Assembly (NCBI GenBank): GCA_028292835.1
Contig: JAQGLP010000548.1
Coordinates: 1-40,376, forward strand
Source of the DNA: Variovorax sp.
GTDB lineage: Bacteria; Pseudomonadota; Gammaproteobacteria; Burkholderiales; Burkholderiaceae_C
Length of the DNA stretch: 40,376 nt
Direction: 5' to 3'
The translations under genes were made by a program, and so were the position numbers. Below are positions 30,562 to 38,151 of this stretch, piece after piece (position 1 is the first letter of the stretch; the number at the start of each line of letters is the position of its first letter). The notes beneath the pieces are model-generated. The model did no database searches, was not told the DNA's origin, and was given only the letters and a program-made list of their open reading frames with translations.

Positions 30562-30987
30562 ATGAAGGGCGTCGGCATGACGATGTGGGTGGTCGGGATG
30601 ATCGCCGTTCTTTGGGCGATGTTCGTATTTGATCCTAGCGTAGCGGCGGAGCACCCATTCTCGGGAGGCGTGACCACGGACCGCGTCGTCAACATGGACC
30701 TTCAGCAGAGGCAGCTGCTTATGGCCTTGGCCGGGATGACCGCATTCATCTCCGGCATCGTAGTGCACTGCCTGGCCATGGTCATGGACAGGATGAGTCC
30801 GGTCGCTCGGCCGGCAGTTCACACGCCCGTTGCACCGATTCCAACCGCGCCCCATTCTGATGCTTCAGATCAAGAGGTCATGGAGCGTCACGGGATACGT
30901 CGCGAAGGGGACTATTACATCTTCGACCCGTACCGTTATGAGCACCTGAAGGACGCGGTAGCCTACGCCACAAAGGTGAAGTCCTAA
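30562..30987 (+). CDS. moron-like membrane protein inside the tail operon (141 aa)
   Basis: This plus-strand gene sits between the tape measure gene and the tail chaperone genes, against the flow of the late operon. ATG 30562 follows AGGAGG. Two membrane segments are present (about 6-28, MTMWVVGMIAVLWAMFVF, and about 50-75, LLMALAGMTAFISGIVVHCLAMV). The C-terminus is soluble with EVMERHGIRREGDYYIFDPYRYEHLKDAVAYA. The family is not identified. Opposite orientation and position are typical of a moron expressed in the lysogen. Its stop overlaps the stop of the frameshifted chaperone by two bases. No clear promoter was identified at 30482-30551. Confidence 0.7.
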   Translation: MKGVGMTMWVVGMIAVLWAMFVFDPSVAAEHPFSGGVTTDRVVNMDLQQRQLLMALAGMTAFISGIVVHCLAMVMDRMSPVARPAVHTPVAPIPTAPHSDASDQEVMERHGIRREGDYYIFDPYRYEHLKDAVAYATKVKS

Positions 30988-31666
30988 GGGCTTCGCCGCT
31001 TCTTGCCGACGTGCGCCACATAGACCTCAGCGGCCTTGAGCGCCTCCTGCCACGTCTGCTTCTTGCCCTTGCGCGCCCGCTTGGACGTTGACCGGCCAAG
31101 CAGCTTGTCCAGCGACGGGAACTTGGCGATGCGGCCCAGCTTGGCGTTGAGGTGCGCGATGGAGATCGCACGTTCATAATCGCGGTCCGCGGCGCGCGCG
31201 GCCGCCGCTACCGCTTGCGCGAAGAGGCGCGGGGTTTGCTTCCAGAACCTGTCCGGGTCCTGGCCGATTTCGCACCATTCGCCGTAGCACTCGAGGATGT
31301 TCCAGCCGCCACCCTCAGCGGTTTCGGAGGGCCCCCGGCCGCCTTCGCTGCCTCCGGAAAGCAGGCGGAGAACGACTGCAGCACAATCGCCGCCGCCGCG
31401 TCCGGTCCGAGCGCCTGGATGATCTTGGCCGCGGTGCGGTCCTCGACTTCACCATGCCGGTCGAGCAGGCCGACGCGAAACACCGTCATCATGGCCGTGG
31501 GGCTCTTCAGCACAGCGGCCCCGATCTGCTCGATCTGTTCGGTCATCTCACCTTCGAGCACCGCGAGCGCGTAGAAGTCGAGCAGGATGACACCACCCTG
31601 CTCGAACCCCTCAACGTTCACTGGCCCGAAGGCAATTTCACCCGTCAGCGGGTTGGCGCTCAGCAT
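30984..31666 (-). CDS. tail assembly chaperone GT, made by -1 frameshift (227 aa)
   Basis: The chaperone gene continues in the -1 frame after a slippery heptamer GGGCCCT (31334-31328), where the zero frame reads GGC-CCT. The -1 frame then encodes GPSETAEGGGWNILECYGEW followed by CEIGQDPDRFWKQTPRLFAQ and a helical, basic tail to TAG at 30986-30984. The aligned second half with a W-x-x-TP-x-x-x motif is what the second chaperone domain of siphophages contains, while the zero-frame tail (31208 onwards) is low-complexity Ser/Arg. The 684-base reading length (with the slip) is a multiple of three. The mechanism is known in lambda and HK97; its use here is inferred. Confidence 0.8.
31208..31666 (-). 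CDS. tail assembly chaperone G, GTA-gp10-like (152 aa)
   Basis: The zero-frame product begins MLSANPLTGEIAFGPVNVEGFEQGG, then VILLDFYALAVLEGEMTEQIEQIGAAVLKSPTAMMTVFRVGLLDRHGEVEDRTAAKIIQAL, matching the alphaproteobacterial GTA-gp10 type tail chaperones. The final 40 residues are Ser/Arg-rich and probably the short form's unimportant tail. ATG 31666 shares a base with the stop of the tail tube gene (TAATG). It lies before the tape measure gene as usual, apart from the interposed plus-strand gene. Confidence 0.85.
   Translation of the reverse strand: MLSANPLTGEIAFGPVNVEGFEQGGVILLDFYALAVLEGEMTEQIEQIGAAVLKSPTAMMTVFRVGLLDRHGEVEDRTAAKIIQALGPDAAAAIVLQSFSACFPEAAKAAGGPPKPLRVAAGTSSSATANGAKSARTRTGSGSKPRASSRKR
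31328..31334 (-). promoter_or_regulatory. -1 frameshift slippery heptamer GGGCCCT
   Basis: The heptamer has the X-XXY-YYZ form with zero-frame codons GGC and CCT and -1 codons GGG and CCC. It is in the correct phase (111 codons after the start) to link the G and T chaperone domains. Nearby GC-rich sequence could supply a stimulating structure, which was not analysed. Confidence 0.7.
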
Positions 31667-32100
31667 TACGCAGCCGGAACCAGGACAGGCTTGCCGGACA
31701 CCTTGAAGGTGGCCGAGCCGGTCATGCGATCTTCCAGCGGTGCTGCGCGACCGTGGGAGGTAGCGAAGCCGCGGAAGTCGAGGGTGGCGCCATTGGCGAA
31801 CTCGACACGCCAATTCTCGACGCTGTGGGTAGCGAAGTGCGTGGCGATCACCTCGTCGTCGGCCTCGCCGGGGATGAGATTGTAGACGATGCTCACCTCG
31901 CCGGCATCGGTCATGCCGGGCTTATATTCGTGGTGCCGGTCGGGGCTGGACATGTGCGTGAACTGCACGGAATCCCGCGAGAACTCGGGCGGGTTCAGCT
32001 CGGTCACCTCCGCGAGGGTGGTGCCGTACACACCGGGAGCCGTCTCCTTCTTGAGGAGCATGCCATAACCGATGTCAGTGTCGTCTGCCGTCTCTGCCAT
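31666..32100 (-). CDS. major tail (tube) protein (144 aa)
   Basis: The product begins MAETADDTDIGYGMLLKKETAPGVYGTTLAEVTELNPPEFSRDSVQFTHM, then SSPDRHHEYKPGMTDAGEVSIVYNL and a FRGFATS...FKVSGKPVLV ending. This is the standard plan of lambda-V/TTP-like tube proteins (N-terminal P-x-x-Y..EVTELNPPE, RH-x-EY-x-PGM-x-DAGEV). It lies directly upstream of the tail chaperone as expected. It assembles into the tail tube. Confidence 0.85.
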   Translation of the reverse strand: MAETADDTDIGYGMLLKKETAPGVYGTTLAEVTELNPPEFSRDSVQFTHMSSPDRHHEYKPGMTDAGEVSIVYNLIPGEADDEVIATHFATHSVENWRVEFANGATLDFRGFATSHGRAAPLEDRMTGSATFKVSGKPVLVPAA

Positions 32101-32112
32101 AATAGGCCTCCC

Positions 32113-32499
32113 TTAGGACTGGTAGGAAATGCGAAGGTCGAGCCGGGCGCGGTGAAGAGTGCCCGTCTGGTCGGTGTCCGGGTTGGTGCTGCTATCGATG
32201 ACGAAAGCCCGGTACTTCTTGCCATCGATAGTTTCGTACCAGGCGAGCATGGCGGCCAGGACGGCGCGGCGGACGCGCACGGCGTCCATGATGGTGCGGC
32301 CAATGTTGTCGACCTGCACGCGCGCGTCAGACCAGCCGCTCGGCCCGGCCATCTTCATCTCGGGTATGTCGCTGATCAGGTGCAGCACGATCGCGGGAAG
32401 TGTCGTTCCCTGAGACCGCTCGCCCCAATCGATGCGGGTCTGAACGAGCGCGGCGATGGGCGCGGTGCCGAGCAGCTTGGAGCGGACGACCTCTTCCAT
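32113..32499 (-). CDS. tail completion / terminator protein, DUF3168-like (128 aa)
   Basis: The protein begins MEEVVRSKLLGTAPIAALVQTRIDWGERSQGTTLPAIVLHLIS, followed by GPSGWSDARVQVDNIGRTIMDAVRVRRAVLAAML and DTDQTGTLHRARLDLRISYQ. This matches the DUF3168 head-tail completion family. It sits between the HK97 gp10-like gene and the tail tube gene, the usual place. Confidence 0.85.
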   Translation of the reverse strand: MEEVVRSKLLGTAPIAALVQTRIDWGERSQGTTLPAIVLHLISDIPEMKMAGPSGWSDARVQVDNIGRTIMDAVRVRRAVLAAMLAWYETIDGKKYRAFVIDSSTNPDTDQTGTLHRARLDLRISYQS

Positions 32500-32501
32500 G
32501 A

Positions 32502-32972
32502 TCAGCCCTTCGCTGCATTCCGCGCGAGCTTGCGCGCGTACCGCTTGGCGGTCTTATCGACCTCTTGGCCGAGATCCTCGGCGAGGCCGTCGAGCAGCGC
32601 TTGGTGGTGCTCATCCCATGCGCGTCGCATGTAGCCGCTCGGAGGATTGTTGATCGACCCGAACTCCTGCGGCACCGCCTCGGGATATCCGCTCAAGCCG
32701 CCCTTCTGGCTGCTGGGCCCCATGTAAATCTCGACAGCGGCCTTGTTCGCAAACTTGCGCTTCCGCTGGTTCGGCGAGCCTTGAACGGTGCTGACGATGA
32801 TGCTGTCGCGCAGGTCGCCCTCTGCCACTGGAGCATTCGCCTTGGCGGCATCCTTCATCGGCTCCAGCCGGCGCTTGCCGACCCGCACGAGAGCCGCCTT
32901 GCCCATGCCGCGGGGGAGGTTTCCGAGGACGGCGTTGGTCGCCTTCAGGCCATCCAGGCGGAACTTGCTCAC
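32502..32972 (-). CDS. HK97 gp10-like tail connector protein (156 aa)
   Basis: Residues about 15-60 and 105-150 fit the HK97 gp10 family: LGNLPRGMGKAALVRVGKRRLEPMKDAAKANAPVAEGDLRDSI and FANKAAVEIYMGP, then VPQEFGS...RRAWDEHHQALL. It helps join the tail to the head. It overlaps the next gene upstream by four bases (32969-32972). Confidence 0.85.
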   Translation of the reverse strand: MSKFRLDGLKATNAVLGNLPRGMGKAALVRVGKRRLEPMKDAAKANAPVAEGDLRDSIIVSTVQGSPNQRKRKFANKAAVEIYMGPSSQKGGLSGYPEAVPQEFGSINNPPSGYMRRAWDEHHQALLDGLAEDLGQEVDKTAKRYARKLARNAAKG

Positions 32973-33325
32973 GGGGCGGGCTGGTCCGGCCGCGCGGTCG
33001 CGGTGATCTCGAGCGCATCCTCGCGCTCGTCGCTCTCCTTGGTCCCGGTGACCTCGTAGAACCGACCGCTCGCCGCGGGGTAGCGAATGAGGTCCTTGCC
33101 GGTGATCGTGCGCGTCAGGGCGTCGGAGCGCACCAGGAAGCGCGTGGTGATCTCCTGACTCTGCTCCGCCGCCCGCACCCGCTCACCGTCGCTGACATCG
33201 CGCTTGCGTGCCCAACGGCGCCCGATCTCCCCCATCTCGCCCCGCACGGTGGCCATGCCATCGTCGATCGTTCCAGCGCGGAAGATGGCGATCCGCCGGT
33301 CAAGCTCGCCCGGATCGACGCGCAC
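32969..33325 (-). CDS. head-tail adaptor / head closure protein (118 aa)
   Basis: The protein begins MRVDPGELDRRIAIFRAGTIDDGM, has RRWARKRDVSDGERVRAAEQSQEITTRFLVRSD and RFYEVTGTKESDEREDALEITATA. This is the SPP1 gp16/HK97 head-closure plan (L-x-x-R-I-x-I, then E-x-x-x-A-x-x, then R-x-Y-x-I/V-x-G). Place and size agree. It overlaps gp10-like by ATGA-type coupling. Confidence 0.85.
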   Translation of the reverse strand: MRVDPGELDRRIAIFRAGTIDDGMATVRGEMGEIGRRWARKRDVSDGERVRAAEQSQEITTRFLVRSDALTRTITGKDLIRYPAASGRFYEVTGTKESDEREDALEITATARPDQPAP

Positions 33326-33327
33326 GG

Positions 33328-33741
33328 TTAGAGCGCGACGCCCGACGGCTGGATGTTCACGTCCAGCACGCTTGCGGAGATCGCGATGCCGATGATGGTT
33401 GGATATTCACCGGTGGCGAGATCGCCGACCGGGCAGATGCCGCCTGGCGTATCGCCGAGGTAATAGGCGACACCGGGCGTGAGCGTCGCGCCGATGGTGA
33501 TCGGGCCCCGCTCATGCACCGCGAGAGGCTGGCCGTTCGCAGCACCATTCAGAGCGATGCCTTTCGGCGTGCGCACGAGCGCAGTGCCGGCGTTGTTGTC
33601 CGCCAGCTTGCATTTCCGGCTATCGGCGGAATCACGGTAGATGACCTGACCGGCCGTGACGGTCGCGCCCGCGACCGCCTGCTCGATGCTGGCGCCAGCG
33701 CCCGAAATGACGTTGGCGGCGGTGATGCTCAGATCGGCCAT
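33328..33741 (-). CDS. putative head decoration-type protein (137 aa)
   Basis: The product is beta- and Gly-rich: MADLSITAANVISGAGASIEQAVAGATVTAGQVIY, LVRTPKGIALNGAANGQPLAVH, ITIGATLTPGVAYYLGDTPGGICPVGDL. This pattern occurs in small proteins near the head-tail connector that are thought to decorate the capsid or to be virion proteins (DUF2190-like). ATG 33741 follows GGAG. The role is not verified. Confidence 0.65.
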   Translation of the reverse strand: MADLSITAANVISGAGASIEQAVAGATVTAGQVIYRDSADSRKCKLADNNAGTALVRTPKGIALNGAANGQPLAVHERGPITIGATLTPGVAYYLGDTPGGICPVGDLATGEYPTIIGIAISASVLDVNIQPSGVAL

Positions 33742-33774
33742 GCATGTTCTCCAGTTACCGCCGGTGGCGGCGGA

Positions 33775-34341
33775 TTAGCCGTAGACCCGGAACGGGCTCA
33801 GCAAGTTCTCGACGGTGGTGGACATTGGCACTGCGGCGACGTTGTTCGCGCCTGCGGCCACGGTGGTTCGGTTACGGTCCAGATCGCCCACCATCAGCAG
33901 GATCGCAGCGCGGATCGCCGCGGGCAGAGAGGAATAGCCCGCCTGGTACTGGACCCTAACAGCCTCCGGCTCAGCGCGAGGCGTCGGCCATGTCACGTCG
34001 AACGCGGGCCATAGCTCGTGCCCGCGCAAGGAATATTGATCGGCTGCGAGCGTCTGCTCGGCGCCGTCGCTGTCGATGTATTTCATGCTGACGACGCTGG
34101 CTATCGGCCGATACGGAAGCACTATCCTGCCGCTGCAGTATCCCGCGCCAAGACGCGCCTCCAAGGTCTGGAGCCCGATCGCGCGTCCCAACCAGCCGTC
34201 CGGTCCGTCGATGTGGCCGGTTGCCGCGGCCACCATCGACGTGATCAGCGCGTCGTCTTCGTCGTGCTCTACCTTCAGGTGCTGCTTGGCCTCCTCAAGG
34301 GTGACCACCGCCGCGGGCGGAGTGACGACGAAGACGCGCAT
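33775..34341 (-). CDS. head-tail connector protein, gp6/phiE125 gp8-like (188 aa)
   Basis: The protein begins MRVFVVTPPAAVVTLEEAKQHLKVEHDEDDALITSMVAAATGHID, the typical gp6-family start (P-x-x-x-V-T-L-x-E-A-K-x-H-L), then LPYRPIASVVSMKYIDSDGAEQTL and QYQAGYSSLPAAIRAAILLMVGDLDRNRTTV. It forms the ring under the portal. The order relative to the other head genes is standard. Confidence 0.9.
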   Translation of the reverse strand: MRVFVVTPPAAVVTLEEAKQHLKVEHDEDDALITSMVAAATGHIDGPDGWLGRAIGLQTLEARLGAGYCSGRIVLPYRPIASVVSMKYIDSDGAEQTLAADQYSLRGHELWPAFDVTWPTPRAEPEAVRVQYQAGYSSLPAAIRAAILLMVGDLDRNRTTVAAGANNVAAVPMSTTVENLLSPFRVYG

Positions 34342-34344
34342 CTA

Positions 34345-34767
34345 TCAGGCGTTCGTGAGCGCGGCGCTGATGATCATCTTGCCGCTGGGCAGGATGACCG
34401 CGAGGTACGCAACCTCAGTGCCGGTGTCGGTCCAGGTCAGATCGATGTCGCCATCGGCCTCCGAGATCGCCAGCCACATCTTCTTCGCCACGATCGGGAG
34501 CAGCGCCCCGTCCGCGCCGATCGCGATGCCGGTCGAGCCGCCGGTCGCGGCGAAGGCGTCGCCGTTGGCGTCGAGCAGCAGCGCGAGGTGCACAGCCTGG
34601 CGCACGGCAATGTCAGTGCCGTCCGCCTTCTTCAGCTGGATGGCGATCGTGCGGACGTTGGTCGATTCCGCGCTGACCGTGATCGAGGCATCAGCAACAG
34701 CGCCATTGTTCTCGAAGATGTCGCCGGAGCCGACGACAAGCTTATTGGTGCGCGAGCGCCGGATCAT
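34345..34767 (-). CDS. hypothetical virion-region protein (140 aa)
   Basis: The protein is beta-rich: ASITVSAESTNVRTIAIQLKKADGTDIAVRQAVHLALLLDANGDAFAATGG, then WLAISEADGDIDLTWTDTG and VILPSGKMIIS. It resembles virion proteins that carry an Ig-like or decoration domain but the family is not identified. It overlaps the next gene upstream by four bases and lies between capsid and connector genes. Confidence 0.65.
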   Translation of the reverse strand: MIRRSRTNKLVVGSGDIFENNGAVADASITVSAESTNVRTIAIQLKKADGTDIAVRQAVHLALLLDANGDAFAATGGSTGIAIGADGALLPIVAKKMWLAISEADGDIDLTWTDTGTEVAYLAVILPSGKMIISAALTNA

Positions 34768-34982
34768 TTCGTGTTTCCCTTCTTCTCGGCCTTGTTCGCC
34801 GGAGCGGGCTCGGATTTGTTCGCGGGAGCCTCTTCCGCCTTCTCGCCGAGCACCTTCACGAGATTCTGCCCGGCCAGCGCGTTCGCGTGGCCGCGGCTCG
34901 TCTCGTAGGTGTCACCCTCGGCCTTGCTGCCGTAATCGCCCGAATGGGCGCGCAGCACCTTAACCTTGACCGTGTCGGTCAT
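34764..34982 (-). CDS. small hypothetical protein after the capsid gene (72 aa)
   Basis: The product begins MTDTVKVKVLRAHSGDYGSK and has a Lys/Ala/Glu-rich end with two APANK repeats. Small proteins of this plan (VKV-x-VLR-x-H, then EGD-x-YE) are common just after capsid genes. The ATG at 34982 sits five bases after AAGGAGG, a very strong ribosome site; a GTG at 34988 is in frame but inside that site. Confidence 0.7.
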   Translation of the reverse strand: MTDTVKVKVLRAHSGDYGSKAEGDTYETSRGHANALAGQNLVKVLGEKAEEAPANKSEPAPANKAEKKGNTK

Positions 34983-35038
34983 CGTCACCTCCTTTAGAAA
35001 GGTGAGGGCGAGCCGAAGCCCGCCCTCAGTTGGAGAGA

Positions 35039-36229
35039 TCAGACGTTGCCGAAGTCGCCGTAGATCAGCGCGCCCGGCTTCTTCAGTGCCAGCGCGACAC
35101 GCTCCTCACACCGCATGGTGTAAAGGTTCTTCTCGAAGTCATCGCTGTTCTCGCTGGCGATAACGACTTCAGGCGCCATGCGATCATAGAGCGTCTGGAG
35201 CTTGAAGCCGCCGACAAGGAACTTGTCGATCGTCATCGCAGTCGTGCTGACCACCGGCTTTGCCCAAAGGCGCGGGCCGGCAAGGTTAAGCGGGTTCGCC
35301 CAGATATACTGGCCGTTGCCGTCCTTCGTCAGTTCGATGCCTGCCCAATCCGCCGGGTTCAGCACGATGCCGTCCGAGGGATACAGCGCCAGCTCGGCCT
35401 GCAGCAGGGCCAGCCGCAGCATGTCGATCATCGTCGCGTCAGCGATGGTGATGGGCGCCGAATATGCGGTGGCGCCGGGAATGAGGCCAGTGAGGTGCTG
35501 GCCGGTGCCGTCACCGGTGAGAAGCTCGCCCTCCTCGGCGAGCGCAAGGCCGAAGCGCATCTCGTTCTCGACCTCGCCCTGCAGCTGGACAGAGTCGTCC
35601 AGCGCCTGGCGGGTGAGCTTGGCGAGGTGAGCGATGACGCGCACCGGCGCATTGACCTGCTCCCAGACGTAGACGCTCGTCGGCTTCGTCGCCCCCTCGG
35701 CAACCACGGCAGCATTGTTCGTGCGCGTGGTCTGGCGAGCATAGTCGATCGACCCGCTCGTGGTCGGCACGATGGTGAGCAGGTCACGGATCGTTAGGCC
35801 GCGGCGCGGGAGCGACGTGACCTCGGTGTCGCGCATCGACCATGCGGTGCCCGACTGCGCGGCGGTGATCGCCTTGACCTGCGCTTCCGAGACCTTGAGT
35901 TCGATGCGGAAGCTGCCGCGCGCGCCGTCCGACAGATAGGTCTTGTACCGGTCGGATTCCGTAACCTGGGCACCGAACGACTTGACTTCGTTTTCGTCCT
36001 GGCCAGGGCGGCGCGCCATCTTCTGCTCGATCTGCGACAGCTGCTCCTTGAGCGTGTTCAGCTCGGTCAGTGCCTTATCGGTGCTCGCCTTCGTCTCGGC
36101 CGCAAGCGTGCCGGTCTTCTTGGCTTCGGTCAGCGCTTCGTCGGCGGTCTTCTTGATCGCCTCCTGCTTGTCGCCGATGTCCTTGCGCAGATCGTCGGCC
36201 AGCTGCTCAGCCGTCTTATGTTCGCTCAT
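35039..36229 (-). CDS. major capsid protein, HK97 fold (396 aa)
   Basis: Residues 1-75 form a charged coiled coil (delta domain scaffold), ending MARRPGQDEN. The rest fits the HK97 capsid fold: LSDGARGSFRIEL, LPRRGLTIRDLLTIVPTTSGSIDYARQT, AEGATKPTSVYVWEQVNAPVRVIAHLAKLTRQALDDSVQLQGEVENEMRFGLALAEEGELLTGDGTGQHLTGL. The protease next to it should remove the delta domain during maturation; the exact cut is not predicted. Standard gene order supports the call. Confidence 0.93.
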   Translation of the reverse strand: MSEHKTAEQLADDLRKDIGDKQEAIKKTADEALTEAKKTGTLAAETKASTDKALTELNTLKEQLSQIEQKMARRPGQDENEVKSFGAQVTESDRYKTYLSDGARGSFRIELKVSEAQVKAITAAQSGTAWSMRDTEVTSLPRRGLTIRDLLTIVPTTSGSIDYARQTTRTNNAAVVAEGATKPTSVYVWEQVNAPVRVIAHLAKLTRQALDDSVQLQGEVENEMRFGLALAEEGELLTGDGTGQHLTGLIPGATAYSAPITIADATMIDMLRLALLQAELALYPSDGIVLNPADWAGIELTKDGNGQYIWANPLNLAGPRLWAKPVVSTTAMTIDKFLVGGFKLQTLYDRMAPEVVIASENSDDFEKNLYTMRCEERVALALKKPGALIYGDFGNV

Positions 36230-36262
36230 GTTCGTATCCCAAAATGGAGGAAGGGGGAGGGG

Positions 36263-36913
36263 TCAGCCGCGCATCCGTTCGAGGAAGCGCAGCGCGTCGT
36301 CGGCCTTGACCTCGGGCTCCCCCCGAAGATGCGGCTTGCCCGCCGACGCCAGTGCGGCGGCGAGCGATTTCGAGAAGCCTGCATCCCGCAGGATCTCCTC
36401 AAATTCTCGAATGGTCGGCAGCATGCCGCTCTCAAGCGCGGCTTTCACGGCGGTGATGCGGGCCTCGATGTTCATCGGCATCGTGACGAGGCTGACCTCG
36501 CGCAGGTCGACCGTCTTGAGCTGCGCGACGTCGCGACGCTTCGGATCGGGACCAGCGCCCCCGACCGGGATGCGGTAGCCGATCGACATGCCGCCGATCG
36601 CGCCCTCCTGGATGAGGCCGTAGGTACGCTTGGCGAGCGGGTCGGTGTCGATGAGGAGCTTGCCGCGGACGAACAAGCCCTGCTTGTCTTCCTTGATCTC
36701 GCGCCAGACGCCGATGGGCTCATGCTGGTCGTGCTGCCACAGCATCGGAATGATGCGGTTCGCGGCCTTCGATGCCTTGATGCTTTCGAGGAAGGCGCCG
36801 CGCATGACGACGTCGCCACCCTGATCGACATTTCCGAAGGTCGACGCATAGCCTTCGAACTCGCCGGGCTCGGCAAGCGCCTTCGTTTCCATCGAGAGGT
36901 CAAAATACTTCAT
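36263..36913 (-). CDS. prohead protease, HK97 type (216 aa)
   Basis: The protein has EFEGYASTFGNVDQGGDVVMRGAF (19-41), the catalytic His in MLWQHD (His61) and the Ser in IGGMSIGY (Ser110), followed by LREVSLVTMPMN. These are the hallmarks of the S78 prohead protease. It cuts the capsid delta domain and scaffold. It overlaps the portal stop by ATGA (36913-36910). Confidence 0.92.
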   Translation of the reverse strand: MKYFDLSMETKALAEPGEFEGYASTFGNVDQGGDVVMRGAFLESIKASKAANRIIPMLWQHDQHEPIGVWREIKEDKQGLFVRGKLLIDTDPLAKRTYGLIQEGAIGGMSIGYRIPVGGAGPDPKRRDVAQLKTVDLREVSLVTMPMNIEARITAVKAALESGMLPTIREFEEILRDAGFSKSLAAALASAGKPHLRGEPEVKADDALRFLERMRG

Positions 36914-38151
36914 GCGGCTTCCTTCAGCGGCGGTCCGCCGTTGTGACCGAGCCCCGGCTGCGCGGTGATCGGCTGGTTCTGCATCTGCATGCGGGGGACA
37001 TCTCCCCCCTCCACGGGCGGCAGGTTTTCCAGCGCGCGGACCTCGTTGATCGTCATCCAGCCATTCTGGAGAGCGGCGTTGTAGAAGGCGGAGCGCGCCT
37101 TGCTGTCGCCGCGTAGCAGGCCTTCAAGGTTGAACTCGATCGTGATGCCGGCGGCGATGTCCGCGGGCGTCAGCAACTGCTTGCGGAGCGCCTGCTCGAT
37201 GCGCTTGAGGCGGCGGCGGAGGCTGAACTTCACGAAGCCGAGCGTCTGTTGCTCCAACCCGGTGCCCCAGCTGGTCGACTTCTCCGTGTGCCCAATCATG
37301 AAGGGTGGGACGATGAACAGTCGGCACAACTCTTCGAGGGAGAACTTGCGGCTCTCCAGCATCTGCATGTCGTCGGGCGACATGGTGAGCTGCTGCCATT
37401 TTAGGTCGAACCCGAGGACCAGCGGGCGCCCGGAGTTTTCGGCCCCTTGATGACGCTTGGCGAGATGCTCCTCGATTTCCCCGCGCTGCTCCGGGGTCAT
37501 CTTCGTGGCGGTCTGGTAGACGCCGCTCGGCCGCACCGCGTTGCGGAAGACCGTCCCGGCGGTGCGGTTGAGCGCCTGGCTAAGGCCGAACGCTTCTGCG
37601 CCGAACTGCAGCGTGGACATGCCGCCGAGCGGATCGCCGCCGAAGCCGCGGATGTGTAGCACGTTCTCGCTGGCCTCGCGGCGCGACACGCCGTTCCATG
37701 TCCAGCGATATTCAATTTCGCCGTTGCTGAGACGGCTGCGGGCAACGATCGCCGGCGGGATGGGATCGAGGCCGATCACCTGACCGCTCACGCCGCGCAG
37801 CTTCTCAGCATAGGCATTGCCGCGCAGTTCGAGCGCGACGGACATATATTCCCAGAAGTCGACAGCGGTCTGATCCGCGTTCGGATCATCGTGCAGGATA
37901 CGATAGAGCCAGTGGTCGGTCGCGAGAACGCGTCCGCCTGGCGTCGATCGATAGACCATCAGCGGCAGCGTTGAGATCGCGCCGCCGATCAAATTGAGGC
38001 ACGCCCACGCCGCCGTGAGATTCATGACGCTGTAGTCGTTGACGCTCTCGGCTGCCGCGTTGCCGTAGCCCGCCGAGCCTTCGACGCTGGTCCGCGTGCC
38101 CAGCCGGATTATTCCCGAGAGCCGGTCGACTACACCGCTGAACCAACTCAC
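36910..38151 (-). CDS. portal protein, HK97 family (413 aa)
   Basis: The protein shows the HK97 portal plan: VMNLTAAWACLNLIGGAISTLPLMVYRS, HWLYRILHDDPNADQTAVDFWEYMSVALELRGNAYAEK, HIRGFGGDPLGGMSTLQFGAEAFGLS, and SLEELCRLFIVPPFMIGHTEKSTSWGTGLEQQTLGFVKFSL. It is the DNA entry ring. It overlaps the terL stop by four bases. Length is normal for the family. Confidence 0.93.
   Translation of the reverse strand: MSWFSGVVDRLSGIIRLGTRTSVEGSAGYGNAAAESVNDYSVMNLTAAWACLNLIGGAISTLPLMVYRSTPGGRVLATDHWLYRILHDDPNADQTAVDFWEYMSVALELRGNAYAEKLRGVSGQVIGLDPIPPAIVARSRLSNGEIEYRWTWNGVSRREASENVLHIRGFGGDPLGGMSTLQFGAEAFGLSQALNRTAGTVFRNAVRPSGVYQTATKMTPEQRGEIEEHLAKRHQGAENSGRPLVLGFDLKWQQLTMSPDDMQMLESRKFSLEELCRLFIVPPFMIGHTEKSTSWGTGLEQQTLGFVKFSLRRRLKRIEQALRKQLLTPADIAAGITIEFNLEGLLRGDSKARSAFYNAALQNGWMTINEVRALENLPPVEGGDVPRMQMQNQPITAQPGLGHNGGPPLKEAA

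Noticed and set aside
30878-31177. 99-codon minus-strand frame near the tail chaperone
   Set aside because: It is out of frame with the -1 chaperone extension and Ser/Arg-rich; the real coding frame is the frameshifted one.
31753-32634. 293-codon plus-strand frame over the tail genes
   Set aside because: It is antisense to three well-recognised tail genes with no supporting ribosome site or motif.
33208-34963. long plus-strand frames over the head genes
   Set aside because: They are shadows of the head-tail connector and neighbouring genes in GC-rich DNA.
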